Of a stretch of 64,000 bases of DNA, positions 50,121 to 58,954 are shown piece by piece. Within the stretch, counting starts at the first letter, position 1; every line of letters starts with the position of its first letter. The stretch is from positions 232,607 through 296,606 of the forward strand of contig PHAV01000001.1 in assembly GCA_002841765.1 (NCBI GenBank). The letters run 5' to 3'. Source of the DNA: Deltaproteobacteria bacterium HGW-Deltaproteobacteria-4. Its GTDB lineage: Bacteria; Desulfobacterota; Desulfuromonadia; Desulfuromonadales; UBA2197. The notes below the pieces were generated by a model. That model worked only from the letters and a program-made list of their open reading frames with translations. It had not been told where the DNA came from and made no database searches. The position numbers and the translations under genes were made by a program.

Positions 50121-51434
50121 ATGAATCCCCTCGCAAAAGAACTGAATGATCACATCCTTGAACAAAACCCCCATGTTTTGGCGATGCTTTCGGATTTGGG
50201 AAAGAATCTCTTTTTTCCCAAAGGGATTCTGACGCAATCGGCCGAAGCCAAAGAAAAGGCGCATAAGTTTAATGCGACCATCGGGATAGCCACCGAGAAT
50301 GGCGGCCCGATGTATTTGCAATGTATTCAGGACAAACTTGGCAATTTCGACCCGAAGGATATTTATCCTTACGCTCCCCCGGCCGGCAAGCCGGAGCTGC
50401 GGGCCTTGTGGCGCGAAAAGATGCTGCGGGAAAATCCCAGTCAGCAGGGGAAGCACTTCAGCACACCGATCGTCACCAATGCATTAACCCATGGCCTGTC
50501 GATTGTCGGTGATATGTTTGTCGGTGTTGGCGATCATATTGTCCTCCCTGACATGTTCTGGGGGAACTACAATCTCACTTTTGGGACCTGTAACGGCGGC
50601 ATTATCAAAAAACACAACACCTTCACCCCGGCCGGGGGTTACGATGTTGACGCCTTCCGTACAACTCTCATGGCAACGGCGGTCGAAAAGGGGAAGGCGG
50701 TTGTAATTCTTAACTTCCCCAATAACCCGAGCGGCTACACCCCGACGGCCCCGGAAGGAGACGCGATTGTTGCGGCCATTCTTGATGTCGCGAACAGCGG
50801 CTGCAATGTTGTCGTGGTCACCGACGATGCTTATTTCGGTCTCTTTTACGAAGATTCCATGCAGGAGTCGCTCTTTGGTAAACTCGCCAACCTGCATCCG
50901 CGAATCCTTGCCATTAAACTCGACGGTGCCACTAAAGAAGAGTTTGTCTGGGGCTTCCGTACCGGCTTCATCACCTTTGCTGAAGGACACAGCGGCGAAA
51001 AGACCATGGTTCTGAATGCCTTGGAAAAGAAGGCGATGGGGATCATCCGCGCCAAGATCTCCAACTGTCCGCATCCTTCCCAGACCTTTGTCATTGAAGC
51101 TCTCCGCTCGCCGAACTTCATCGCCCAGAAACAGGAAAAGTTCGAGATTATGAAAGGGCGTTCTTTAGCGGTCAAAGAAGTTCTGAACAGTGGTAAATTT
51201 GACGATGTTTGGACGTACTACCCCTTCAATTCCGGTTACTTCATGTGTCTCAAGCTCAAAGGGGTCGAAGCCGAACCGCTGCGCCTTTACCTCCTTGATA
51301 AATACGGGGTCGGGACGATTTCCACCAACAAGACCGATCTGCGCATCGCCTTCTCTTGCATTGCGGCGCAAGACATTCCCGAACTCTTTGACATCATCGC
51401 CAAAGCGACGCGGGAACTGGCTGCCAAAGGATAA
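50121..51434 (+). CDS. PLP-dependent class I/II aminotransferase
   Basis: The 437-residue fold type I enzyme shows YAPPAGKPELRALW, FPNNPSGYTPT (the conserved Asn-Pro motif near residue 201), DDAYFGLFYED, and KLDGATKEEFVWGFRTGF with the likely PLP Lys and Arg. Conserved GTISTNKTDLRIAFSC lies near the C-terminus. It resembles aspartate or aromatic aminotransferases, but the substrate is not predictable. It is a single-gene unit followed by tRNA-Gly. Confidence 0.85.
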   Translation: MNPLAKELNDHILEQNPHVLAMLSDLGKNLFFPKGILTQSAEAKEKAHKFNATIGIATENGGPMYLQCIQDKLGNFDPKDIYPYAPPAGKPELRALWREKMLRENPSQQGKHFSTPIVTNALTHGLSIVGDMFVGVGDHIVLPDMFWGNYNLTFGTCNGGIIKKHNTFTPAGGYDVDAFRTTLMATAVEKGKAVVILNFPNNPSGYTPTAPEGDAIVAAILDVANSGCNVVVVTDDAYFGLFYEDSMQESLFGKLANLHPRILAIKLDGATKEEFVWGFRTGFITFAEGHSGEKTMVLNALEKKAMGIIRAKISNCPHPSQTFVIEALRSPNFIAQKQEKFEIMKGRSLAVKEVLNSGKFDDVWTYYPFNSGYFMCLKLKGVEAEPLRLYLLDKYGVGTISTNKTDLRIAFSCIAAQDIPELFDIIAKATRELAAKG

Positions 51435-51451
51435 AACGGATTAAAAGAGGA

Positions 51452-51480
51452 TTGACAACATCGTTCTTCTTCTCTATTAT
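51452..51480 (+). promoter_or_regulatory. Promoter of tRNA-Gly(CCC)
   Basis: TTGACA (51452-51457), 17-bp spacer, TATTAT (51475-51480), 13 bp before the mature tRNA. Near-consensus. Confidence 0.75.
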
Positions 51481-51493
51481 CCGCGAACACATT

Positions 51494-51568
51494 GCGGGAA
51501 TAACTCAGTGGTAGAGTGCAACCTTCCCAAGGTTGAGGTCGCGAGTTCGAATCTCGTTTCCCGCTCCA
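51494..51568 (+). tRNA. tRNA-Gly (anticodon CCC)
   Basis: The 75-nt tRNA has acceptor GCGGGAA/TTCCCGC, anticodon stem CAACC/GGTTG with loop TTCCCAA (anticodon CCC, reading GGG) and T-arm GCGAG-TTCGAAT-CTCGT. Discriminator T and CCA are encoded. Confidence 0.95.
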
Positions 51569-51578
51569 TAGAAAAATC

Positions 51579-51613
51579 AAAGGACTTAGCCGATTCGGTT
51601 AAGTCCTTTTTTT
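51579..51613 (+). terminator. Intrinsic terminator after tRNA-Gly, partly bidirectional
   Basis: AAAGGACTTA (51579-51588) pairs with TAAGTCCTTT, with inner CCG/CGG pairs, then a run of seven T. It also faces the end of the convergent minus-strand amidotransferase gene. Confidence 0.85.
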
Positions 51614-51631
51614 GAGCTTTTTGCATCTGTA

Positions 51632-52309
51632 TTATTGGATGATTCGGCTGAGCAGCTCTTCGAGCAATTGGTTGCCGGCGTGATAAAAATCCGCAGGGGT
51701 AGCAAGGATTGCTTGCGGGCTCTGAACGTACGGGGCATCGACGAGCTCGTCACTGCCGGTCTCGATAAAGCATTGAACGAGTTCCGGAGTGGCCTCAAGG
51801 TGAAATTGCAGTGCAAGTACCTTGTTTTTGTACAAAAAGGCTTGATGGGCGCAAGCTGCGGAGCGGGCAAGAAGGGTGGCACCGGCAGGGAGGTCGAAGG
51901 TGTCGCCATGCCACTGAAAAACGGTGGTTGAGGGGAGGGTAATTGCTGTGTTTGTTGTCAGCCCTTCAATCGGCAGCCAGCCGATCTCCTTGTGCCGATT
52001 GGTTCTGACCCCGGCGCCAAGCGCGCTGGCGATGAGCTGCGAGCCGAGGCAGATACCGAGGACCGGGCGCTGGCGGTCGATGACCTGGCGGATGAAAACT
52101 TTTTCGGCGACCAGCCAGGGGAATTCCCCTTCGTCGTTGACGCTCATCGGTCCGCCGAGGATGATCAGGAGATCGACAGCGTCCGGGGCCGGGCACTCTT
52201 CTCCGTCGTAGAGTCGGACGATCTGATTCGTCTTGGCGTGACGGTCGAGCCAGGGAGCAAGGCTTCCCGGCCCTTCGATCGGATGATGTTGGAGGATAAC
52301 GGCGTGCAT
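51632..52309 (-). CDS. Class I glutamine amidotransferase (GATase1), GMP-synthase-like
   Basis: The 225-residue protein is a stand-alone GATase1 domain. It has LIILGGPMSVND, the nucleophile elbow LGICLGSQLIA (Cys87), and LQFHLEATPE supplying catalytic His and Glu. It resembles the YfeJ-type GMP synthase-like amidotransferases. The acceptor is unknown and no partner synthetase is adjacent. On the minus strand it follows the M24 peptidase by 20 bp, so the two are probably co-transcribed. Confidence 0.85.
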   Translation of the reverse strand: MHAVILQHHPIEGPGSLAPWLDRHAKTNQIVRLYDGEECPAPDAVDLLIILGGPMSVNDEGEFPWLVAEKVFIRQVIDRQRPVLGICLGSQLIASALGAGVRTNRHKEIGWLPIEGLTTNTAITLPSTTVFQWHGDTFDLPAGATLLARSAACAHQAFLYKNKVLALQFHLEATPELVQCFIETGSDELVDAPYVQSPQAILATPADFYHAGNQLLEELLSRIIQ

Positions 52310-52329
52310 CTGCTGCTCCTTCAGTTGAC

Positions 52330-53520
52330 TTAAAGGATAACGAGCTCTTCGCTGGAAAAGGTAATGTGCTTGATGCCGTCGTCGGTGACGCGGAAGGTGT
52401 TTTCGATGCCGACGGCACCGAGTCCGGCAAAGACCGCTTTCGGTTCGAAGGCGAAGACCATGCCGGTTTCAAGGACACGATCATGGAAGCCGCGAGCGAT
52501 AAAGGGATACTCGTCAATCTCGATGCCGACGCCGTGGCCGATAAAGGAGACCTGAGCACCGGGATTCCCCATGAAGCTTTCCTGATAACCGAGTTCACAG
52601 GCGTATTGGTGGCAGTTGTCGTAAATCGTCCCCCAGCTGACGCCGGGTTTAGCGATCTCTTTCAGACGGTTTTCGATGCGGATCATGTCGTCATAAGCGC
52701 GATGCAGCTTCTCTGGCAACCCGCCGATGCAGAAGACCCGGGTCTGGTCAGCGAGATAGCCGTCAAAGGCACCGCAAAAATCGACGATGATCGGTTCATT
52801 GGCGCGGAGACTCCGATAGCTCGCCCCCTGGCCGACCGCGGGGGTCAGTCCCATCCCCCCCAGCGGGGTGTCGCAGTAGGCCGGGGCGGCACTGTCGGTG
52901 CCGGAGGTGATCTGCCCGTAAAAGAGTTCACCATTATAAGAGCGCATGCGAATGACGCCGGGATGGCCTTCACGGCGTGCGCAGTATTCGAGTTCAGCGG
53001 CGAGTTCGAGTTCGGTCATGCCGACCTTGATGACCTCTTTGGCGCGTTGATGCACACGGTCGATCTGCAGGGCGCAATCTTTAATGATGGCAATTTCGTA
53101 AGGGGATTTGATGGCGCGCACGCGGCGGATCAGATCGGTGGCATTGCTCGTCGTCGCTTGCGGGAAGACTTTGCTGATGCGCTGGAAAAGGTCGACAGAG
53201 AGGACGTCAAACTCCATACCGAGCTTTTGCGGCGCTGTCAGCCCGTACCCTTGAATGAGGCCGGGGAGGTCCTTGGGGCTTTTGAGCGGCAGGATCTCCT
53301 TGAGTCCCGATTCCATTCTCGCCCGGCCGAAATCCTTACGGACAAAGTAGAGGGGATCACTCGTGGCCGGGACATAAAGAATCCCTTGTTGAATTGTGCC
53401 GGTAAAGTAAAAGAGATCGGCATTCTGCACCATGATGATAGCGTCGAAGCCCTCTTTTTGCATGAGATCCTGTAAGCGGGTGCAGCGGGAACGGAGTTCC
53501 TGAGCAGGAGTAATACGCAT
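52330..53520 (-). CDS. M24 family metallopeptidase (Xaa-Pro aminopeptidase/dipeptidase-like)
   Basis: The 396-residue protein has a creatinase-like N-terminal domain and a pita-bread M24 catalytic domain. Metal ligands are visible as IVDFCGAFDGYLADQTR (two Asp), GHGVGIEIDEYPF (His), FAFEPKAVF (Glu) and GIENTFRVT (Glu). It likely cleaves Xaa-Pro dipeptides or N-terminal Xaa-Pro bonds in the cytosol. It is the first gene of a minus-strand pair with the amidotransferase and is divergent from phoH. Confidence 0.9.
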   Translation of the reverse strand: MRITPAQELRSRCTRLQDLMQKEGFDAIIMVQNADLFYFTGTIQQGILYVPATSDPLYFVRKDFGRARMESGLKEILPLKSPKDLPGLIQGYGLTAPQKLGMEFDVLSVDLFQRISKVFPQATTSNATDLIRRVRAIKSPYEIAIIKDCALQIDRVHQRAKEVIKVGMTELELAAELEYCARREGHPGVIRMRSYNGELFYGQITSGTDSAAPAYCDTPLGGMGLTPAVGQGASYRSLRANEPIIVDFCGAFDGYLADQTRVFCIGGLPEKLHRAYDDMIRIENRLKEIAKPGVSWGTIYDNCHQYACELGYQESFMGNPGAQVSFIGHGVGIEIDEYPFIARGFHDRVLETGMVFAFEPKAVFAGLGAVGIENTFRVTDDGIKHITFSSEELVIL

Positions 53521-53631
53521 GTCGATCTCCTAGAAGAGGTGATAACGGTTCGGATTTTTTCGGGAGTTTACGCAACTTTTTATTGGTCGTCCAGCCCCTT
53601 CTGCGAAGACCGTTGATTTCATTTGTGGAGG

Positions 53632-54654
53632 ATGTTATTTTCTCAAAGTAATTTATCCTTGACGACAAAAGAGAAACGATTGAGCGAAGTACAAGAACTT
53701 GAAAGATTCGCCGCCCATGATCAACACCTGGCGAGTCGATTGTTCGGTCAGCAGAATGCCCATCTGAAACAGATCGAGCAGGCGCTGGCTGTGCGGCTTA
53801 CCTCGCGCGGCAGTGAGGTTTTGATTGAAGGCGAACCCCTGGCCGCCGCTTTGACCCGTCGCACTCTCGAAGAGTTGCAGTCGGTCATGGAAGGGGGATA
53901 TCAGATCTATCCCAGCGATATCGATTACGCCATCCGCATCCTCAGCGCCGATTTCAATGCCGCGCTGCGTACCATCTTTCTCGACACTGTCTTTGTCTCC
54001 TCCCGTAAAAAAATTATCTCCCCGAAGAGCCTGGCGCAAAAAGAGTATATCGACGCGATTCGGCAGCATCCTGTCGTCTTTGGCGTCGGCCCTGCCGGAA
54101 CCGGCAAGACCTATCTTGCCATGGCCATGGCCGTCTCTTATCTGCTCAAGAAAGAGGTCAGTCGCATCGTGCTGGTCCGTCCGGCGGTTGAAGCGGGCGA
54201 GAAGCTCGGCTTCCTACCCGGCGATCTCGCCGAAAAGGTCAATCCTTATCTGCGGCCGCTCTTTGATGCCCTTTACGACATGCTCGACTTTGAAAAGGGC
54301 CAGGCCCTGATTGAGCGTGGCACTATCGAAGTCGCGCCCCTGGCCTTTATGCGCGGTCGGACGTTGAACGACGCTTTTGTCATCCTCGATGAAGCGCAGA
54401 ACACCACGGCCGAGCAGATGAAGATGTTTCTCACCCGTCTCGGTTTTGGCAGCCGTGCCGTCATTACCGGCGACGTCACCCAGATCGATTTGCCGACCAG
54501 TCGTCTCTCGGGGTTGATTCAGGCGCAAAAAGTTCTTGCCGGGGTGAAGGGGATCAGTTTTAATACCTTTACGGATCGCGATGTCGTCCGCCATCCGATC
54601 GTGCAGGCGATCGTTCAGGCTTATGATCGTGCCGCGATGACTTCAGAGCCATGA
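53632..54654 (+). CDS. phoH: PhoH-like ATPase (YbeZ family)
   Basis: PhoH/YbeZ is a P-loop ATPase linked to RNA and ribosome metabolism and usually adjacent to ybeY. The 340-residue protein has Walker A VGPAGTGKTYLAMA near residue 152 and Walker B FVILDEAQNTT near 247, with RPAVEAGEKLGFLPGDL between them. The start is uncertain: GGAGG directly abuts ATG 53632, while TTG 53659 and TTG 53680 are in-frame alternatives. Its stop overlaps the next start (ATGA). Confidence 0.92.
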   Translation: MLFSQSNLSLTTKEKRLSEVQELERFAAHDQHLASRLFGQQNAHLKQIEQALAVRLTSRGSEVLIEGEPLAAALTRRTLEELQSVMEGGYQIYPSDIDYAIRILSADFNAALRTIFLDTVFVSSRKKIISPKSLAQKEYIDAIRQHPVVFGVGPAGTGKTYLAMAMAVSYLLKKEVSRIVLVRPAVEAGEKLGFLPGDLAEKVNPYLRPLFDALYDMLDFEKGQALIERGTIEVAPLAFMRGRTLNDAFVILDEAQNTTAEQMKMFLTRLGFGSRAVITGDVTQIDLPTSRLSGLIQAQKVLAGVKGISFNTFTDRDVVRHPIVQAIVQAYDRAAMTSEP

Positions 54655-56999
54655 AAAATCCTCCGGAAGTTCCCGAAACCCACCGTCCGGTAATCAGCTG
54701 GACGACCCCGATTCCCGTTCTGAGTCGTGCAAGCGCTGTCCGCTACGGGATGCTCGTCCTTTTAGCCCTCCTCTTAACGCTGATCATCCTTCCGCACCCG
54801 GCCCGCATCCCTTCGGATTTTTACCCGGGGGATATCGCCACCCACAACTACAAGGCTTCACGCGACCTGCTTTTGGAAGATCGCTTTCTGACCGAACAGA
54901 AGCGCAGCGAAGCTTATGATCAGGTCGAATTTTATTACGACTTTGACAGTCATTTCGGTGAAGACCTGGTGGGGCGATTGGTTCAGGTCGGCTTAAGTCT
55001 GGAGCTTCAAGACAAAGAGAAGGCGCCCGCCACAGAGCACGAGAATATTCTCGGTTTTGTCGCGAGTAAAGAGGAGCTGGCGCTGTTGCAGCAGTTTGCC
55101 GACAATGAAGCCTGGCGGGCGGCAGTGCATCGGGCGGTTGTCGTCCCTTACAATGCCCTGGTCGTTGAAAATCTCCCGGCTTTTCAAAGCGACCGTGCCA
55201 AGGGGGTGGTGCTGCGCGATCTTCAGGGCAATATCCCGGAATCGAAACTCGGCAATCGCCTGGTAATTGATCTGCAGGAGTTGCGCGGCGAGATCAAGGG
55301 GCGGCTGGCAGAGCTGCGGACGATTCCCCTGAAACAGCGGCGGTTGCTCAGCGCGATGGTCGAAAAGATGCTTCGCCCCAATCTCACCTTTAATCGTGGT
55401 GAGACCGAACTGCGCCGCAAGGCAGCGGTCGATGCCGTCAATCCCGCCCTCTTTCAGATCAAACGCGGCGAGATGATCGTGCGGGTCGGAGAGCGTATCT
55501 CCGAGGAGCAACTTCGCAAACTCAAGGCGATTGCCTCGCACTCCGGCGATTATGCCGCATCCGTGCGCACGACCATCGGTTTGATGCTCTTGACCATCCT
55601 CCTCCTCTTTGCCGTGCATCGCTTTGGCAAGCTTAATATTCGCAAGTATCGCCCGAACAATCGCGATCTTCTCTTCCTTTCGATCTTTTTTGTGGTCTTC
55701 TTTCTGCTGGTCAAGATTGCTCTGGTCGTCTCCTCCACCCTGGATGCCGCTTTCCCCAATATCGAACCCGAGACCTTTTACTATCTCTTTCCCTTTGCTG
55801 TCGGCGCCATGGTCGTCCGCATCGTCCTGAATTCGGAAGTTGCCCTCATCTTCAATATCCTCGCGACCCTGCTCCTCGGGGTTCAATTCGGGGCGGCACC
55901 GATCCTCCTCTTTGTCTTTATCGGCGGGGTGACGGCCGCACATCGCGTCCGTCGCTGTAAAGAGCGCTCGGTCATCTATCGGGCGGGTCTTTATGTTGGA
56001 CTGATCAACGCTTGTGCCGTCTTTTTTCTTGCCCTCCTTGCCGGGCGCCCCTTGAGCGAACAGACCCTGTGGGGGATGATCTTCGGTTTTTTTGGCGGAC
56101 TCCTTTGTGCTGCGGTCACCACCGCCGTTATCCCGGTGATCGAGTCACTGTTTCGTTATACGACCGACATCAAGCTTTTGGAACTCGCCAATATGAATAA
56201 TCCGCTGCTGCGCGAGTTGATGGTGCAGGCGCCGGGGACCTATCACCATTCGGTGATCGTCGGTAATCTCGTCGAAGCCGCGGCGGAATCGATCAATGCC
56301 AATCCTCTCCTGGCCAAAGTGGCGGCGTATTATCACGATATCGGTAAAATGAAAAAGCCTCTTTATTTTAGCGAGAATATGCGCGACGGCGAGAATCGCC
56401 ACGACAAACTGGCGCCGTCGATGAGTGCCCTGATTATTGCCGCCCATGTCCGCGATGGTCTTGATCTCGCCAAAGAACACAAGCTTGGCGCGATGATCAA
56501 AGAGGTGATCGAACAGCATCACGGCACGGCGCAGATGCGCTTCTTTTATGATAAAGCGAAGCAGCAGCAGGGTCCGGATCTGCCGCCGCTCGATGAGCAT
56601 GAATTCCGTTATCCCGGCCCCAAGCCCCAGACCCGGGAGGCAGCCCTGATCATGCTCGCAGATGCGGTTGAAGCGGCGAGCCGGACGCTGAAAAATCCGA
56701 CCCCGGCACGCATTCAGGGGGCGGTGCAGAAGATCATCAATTACATCTTCACCGACGGCCAACTCGATGAATGTGAATTGACCCTGAAAGATCTGCATCT
56801 GATTGCAAAGAGTTTCAATCTGGTCCTGGCCGGCATTTATCACCACCGTATCGACTATCCGGAACCGGCCTTTAAAGAAACACAAAAAAGGAAGAGCAGT
56901 GAACATACAGATCGAGAACCGGCAAAAACAGCAGAAAATCAGCATTCCTCAACTCCGCAAAGTCGCCCGGAAGATATTAAGCGTCTCGGGATGTCCTGA
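54651..56999 (+). CDS. 7TM-HD cyclic-di-AMP phosphodiesterase-like protein (PgpH family)
   Basis: The 782-residue protein has an N-terminal membrane helix near residue 30 and an extracytoplasmic 7TMR-HDED domain of about 250 residues. Seven helices follow (about 300-490), then a cytosolic HD domain with the HDIG core YYHDIGKMKKP near 561 and flanking TYHHSVIVGNL. In Gram-positive bacteria this architecture (PgpH) hydrolyses c-di-AMP. In this lineage the nucleotide substrate is an inference. It sits in the conserved order phoH-HD-ybeY-dgkA and overlaps ybeY by 101 bp. Confidence 0.88.
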   Translation: MKNPPEVPETHRPVISWTTPIPVLSRASAVRYGMLVLLALLLTLIILPHPARIPSDFYPGDIATHNYKASRDLLLEDRFLTEQKRSEAYDQVEFYYDFDSHFGEDLVGRLVQVGLSLELQDKEKAPATEHENILGFVASKEELALLQQFADNEAWRAAVHRAVVVPYNALVVENLPAFQSDRAKGVVLRDLQGNIPESKLGNRLVIDLQELRGEIKGRLAELRTIPLKQRRLLSAMVEKMLRPNLTFNRGETELRRKAAVDAVNPALFQIKRGEMIVRVGERISEEQLRKLKAIASHSGDYAASVRTTIGLMLLTILLLFAVHRFGKLNIRKYRPNNRDLLFLSIFFVVFFLLVKIALVVSSTLDAAFPNIEPETFYYLFPFAVGAMVVRIVLNSEVALIFNILATLLLGVQFGAAPILLFVFIGGVTAAHRVRRCKERSVIYRAGLYVGLINACAVFFLALLAGRPLSEQTLWGMIFGFFGGLLCAAVTTAVIPVIESLFRYTTDIKLLELANMNNPLLRELMVQAPGTYHHSVIVGNLVEAAAESINANPLLAKVAAYYHDIGKMKKPLYFSENMRDGENRHDKLAPSMSALIIAAHVRDGLDLAKEHKLGAMIKEVIEQHHGTAQMRFFYDKAKQQQGPDLPPLDEHEFRYPGPKPQTREAALIMLADAVEAASRTLKNPTPARIQGAVQKIINYIFTDGQLDECELTLKDLHLIAKSFNLVLAGIYHHRIDYPEPAFKETQKRKSSEHTDREPAKTAENQHSSTPQSRPEDIKRLGMS

Positions 57000-57366
57000 T
57001 GCCGAGCTGTCGATCCTCATCGTCGGCGACCGGCGCATTCGTCAGATCAATCGTGACTACCTGCAGCGCGACAAATCGACCAATGTCATCTCCTTTGCCC
57101 AGCAGGAAGGGGAGGCGATCGGCGCAGGCGGGCTTCTTTTGGGCGATGTGGTGATCTCGGCGGCGACAGCGGCCCGCGATGCTGCGGACGCCGGAGTCCC
57201 TTTTGTCAGCGAACTTTACTTTCTGTTATTGCACGGTATTCTTCACCTCCTCGGCTATGACCATGAACGCAGCGGCGCTGCAGAAGCGGCGCGGATGGAG
57301 GCGCGGGAGGAAGAGGTCTTTGCTATCCTGCGTGCCGAGTTCCCGGAGATCACAGCAAGTTCATGA
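56899..57366 (+). CDS. ybeY: Endoribonuclease/16S rRNA maturation factor YbeY
   Basis: YbeY is a zinc-dependent RNase involved in 16S 3' end maturation and ribosome quality control. The zinc motif HGILHLLGYDHE is intact near residues 114-125, and STNVISFA is also present. I place the start at GTG 56899, preceded by AGGAAG. This gives 155 residues, the normal length. It lies 101 bp inside the end of the HD gene. The upstream open frame has no YbeY similarity. Confidence 0.93.
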   Translation: MNIQIENRQKQQKISIPQLRKVARKILSVSGCPDAELSILIVGDRRIRQINRDYLQRDKSTNVISFAQQEGEAIGAGGLLLGDVVISAATAARDAADAGVPFVSELYFLLLHGILHLLGYDHERSGAAEAARMEAREEEVFAILRAEFPEITASS

Positions 57367-58058
57367 AACCTTCGCGCTGGCTGGAGAGCGTCAACTGCGC
57401 TATTGAGGGGATCCTCTGGACCGCCCGTAGCCAGAAGCACATGCGCTGGCACTTTCTCAGTGCCGCTGCGGTCCTCTTTGCAGCGCTCTTCTTTAAGGTT
57501 CCGACCGTCGATTTTCTGCTTCTGACTCTGGCGATCACCGTTGTTCTCTTTGCCGAGATCATCAATACCGCGGTGGAAGTGGTCGTCGACCTTGTCAGTC
57601 CCGATTTTCATCCTCTCGCCAAACAGGCCAAGGATGTCGCCGCCGGAGCGGTTCTCCTTGCCACTTGCGGGGCGGCGGTGGTCGGTTATGTTGTCTTTTC
57701 CTCCCGTATCTTCTCCGCAGTGCCGGGGAAAGAGCGGATGATTGCCGATGTCCCCGGCGATGTTGCGGTGGTTTCGATCCTGATCGTGACGATCGCCGTG
57801 ATTTTGCTCAAGGCGCACTTTGCCAAGGGGAGACCGCTGCACGGCGGCATGCCGAGCGGTCACGCTGCGGTCGCTTTTGCTATCGCCGTCGCTATCGTTT
57901 TTTCCGGTGCAACCCTGATTATTGACCTTTGCGCCTTTACTTTGGCAGCTATGGTCAGCCAGAGCCGGCTGTTGATGAAGATTCATACTCTAGGAGAAGT
58001 CCTCTTCGGCGCTCTGCTCGGGAGTTGTCTCGCTCTGTTTTTACATTTACTGCTCTAA
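57363..58058 (+). CDS. Diacylglycerol/undecaprenol kinase (DgkA) fused to a PAP2 lipid phosphatase
   Basis: Residues 1-115 are DgkA-like: IEGILWTARSQKHMRWH, AEIINTAVEVVVDL (catalytic region near 64-77) and DVAAGAVLL, with three helices. Residues about 135-231 are a PAP2 domain with KGRPLHG, PSGHAAVAFA and SRLLMKIHTLGEV, where Glu replaces the usual final Asp. One chain thus holds both a lipid kinase and a lipid phosphatase, probably acting on undecaprenol and its phosphate or on diacylglycerol. It starts in an ATGA overlap with ybeY. Confidence 0.88.
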   Translation: MKPSRWLESVNCAIEGILWTARSQKHMRWHFLSAAAVLFAALFFKVPTVDFLLLTLAITVVLFAEIINTAVEVVVDLVSPDFHPLAKQAKDVAAGAVLLATCGAAVVGYVVFSSRIFSAVPGKERMIADVPGDVAVVSILIVTIAVILLKAHFAKGRPLHGGMPSGHAAVAFAIAVAIVFSGATLIIDLCAFTLAAMVSQSRLLMKIHTLGEVLFGALLGSCLALFLHLLL

Positions 58059-58087
58059 TATCCTAACTTTCAAAGGAGAAGCCAACG

Positions 58088-58954
58088 TTGGAAAGTGACA
58101 GTCCCACCCCCAAATTATCCCCGCTCAGTATCTTGTTCAGTCGCATCTTTTTCGGCCGGCCGCGCCGGGCGCGCACCGGTGAAGAGCTGCAGGAACTCAT
58201 CGAAGAATCAGAAGCAAACGGCATCCTCAATGAAGAAGAAGGGGAGATGCTCCACTCCATCCTCGAATTCGGCGACATGATTGTCCGTCAAGTCATGGTC
58301 ACCCGGACCGACATGGTCATCTGCCCGATCACCGCCAACCTCTCCCGCCTCCTCGAATTGATCAACTCCAGCGGTCATTCACGTATCCCCATCTTCGAAG
58401 GGAACACCGACGGTATCGTCGGCATCGTTTATGCCAAGGACCTGCTCCGTTACTGGGGGGCTAATGATGACACCCTGACCATTGCCGCGGTCATGCGCAC
58501 CCCTTTTTATGTGCCGGAGACCAAGGCGGTGGAGGATCTTCTTCAGGACTTCCGCAGCAAGCGGGTGCATATGGCGATCGTTATTGACGAATATGGCGGC
58601 ACTTCAGGCTTGGTGACGATCGAGGATCTGCTCGAAGAGATCGTCGGCGATATTCAGGATGAATTCGACCGAGAAGAGGATTGGCTGATCGTCGAAGAGG
58701 ATGGCGGTGTTTTGGTCGATGGCCGGCTCAATATTGCCGATCTTGAAGAATATTTCGATCTGGAGATCCCCCGCGACAAATTCGATACGGTCGGCGGCTA
58801 TCTGGTCAATCTCAACGGCCAAGTGCCGGCCTGCGGTGAATTTTTTACAGACAGCGGCCTGAGCCTGGAGGTCGTTGCCGCTGACCAGCGCAAAGTTTCC
58901 AAGGTACGTATCCGCCGCTTCACCGAAAGTCCGGTTGCGGAGATTTACGAATAA
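58088..58954 (+). CDS. corC: HlyC/CorC family CBS-domain protein
   Basis: The 288-residue soluble protein has an N-terminal acidic segment (ELIEESEANGILNEEEGEMLHSIL), two CBS domains (about 70-190; VMVTRTDMVICP, HSRIPIFEGNTDGIVGIVYAKDLL) and a C-terminal CorC_HlyC transporter-associated domain (about 205-280). E. coli CorC affects Mg/Co efflux, but the molecular role is unsettled. The start is TTG 58088, 8-10 bp after AAGGAG. It lies between dgkA::PAP2 and lnt, the usual ybeY-corC-lnt neighbourhood. Confidence 0.9.
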   Translation: MESDSPTPKLSPLSILFSRIFFGRPRRARTGEELQELIEESEANGILNEEEGEMLHSILEFGDMIVRQVMVTRTDMVICPITANLSRLLELINSSGHSRIPIFEGNTDGIVGIVYAKDLLRYWGANDDTLTIAAVMRTPFYVPETKAVEDLLQDFRSKRVHMAIVIDEYGGTSGLVTIEDLLEEIVGDIQDEFDREEDWLIVEEDGGVLVDGRLNIADLEEYFDLEIPRDKFDTVGGYLVNLNGQVPACGEFFTDSGLSLEVVAADQRKVSKVRIRRFTESPVAEIYE

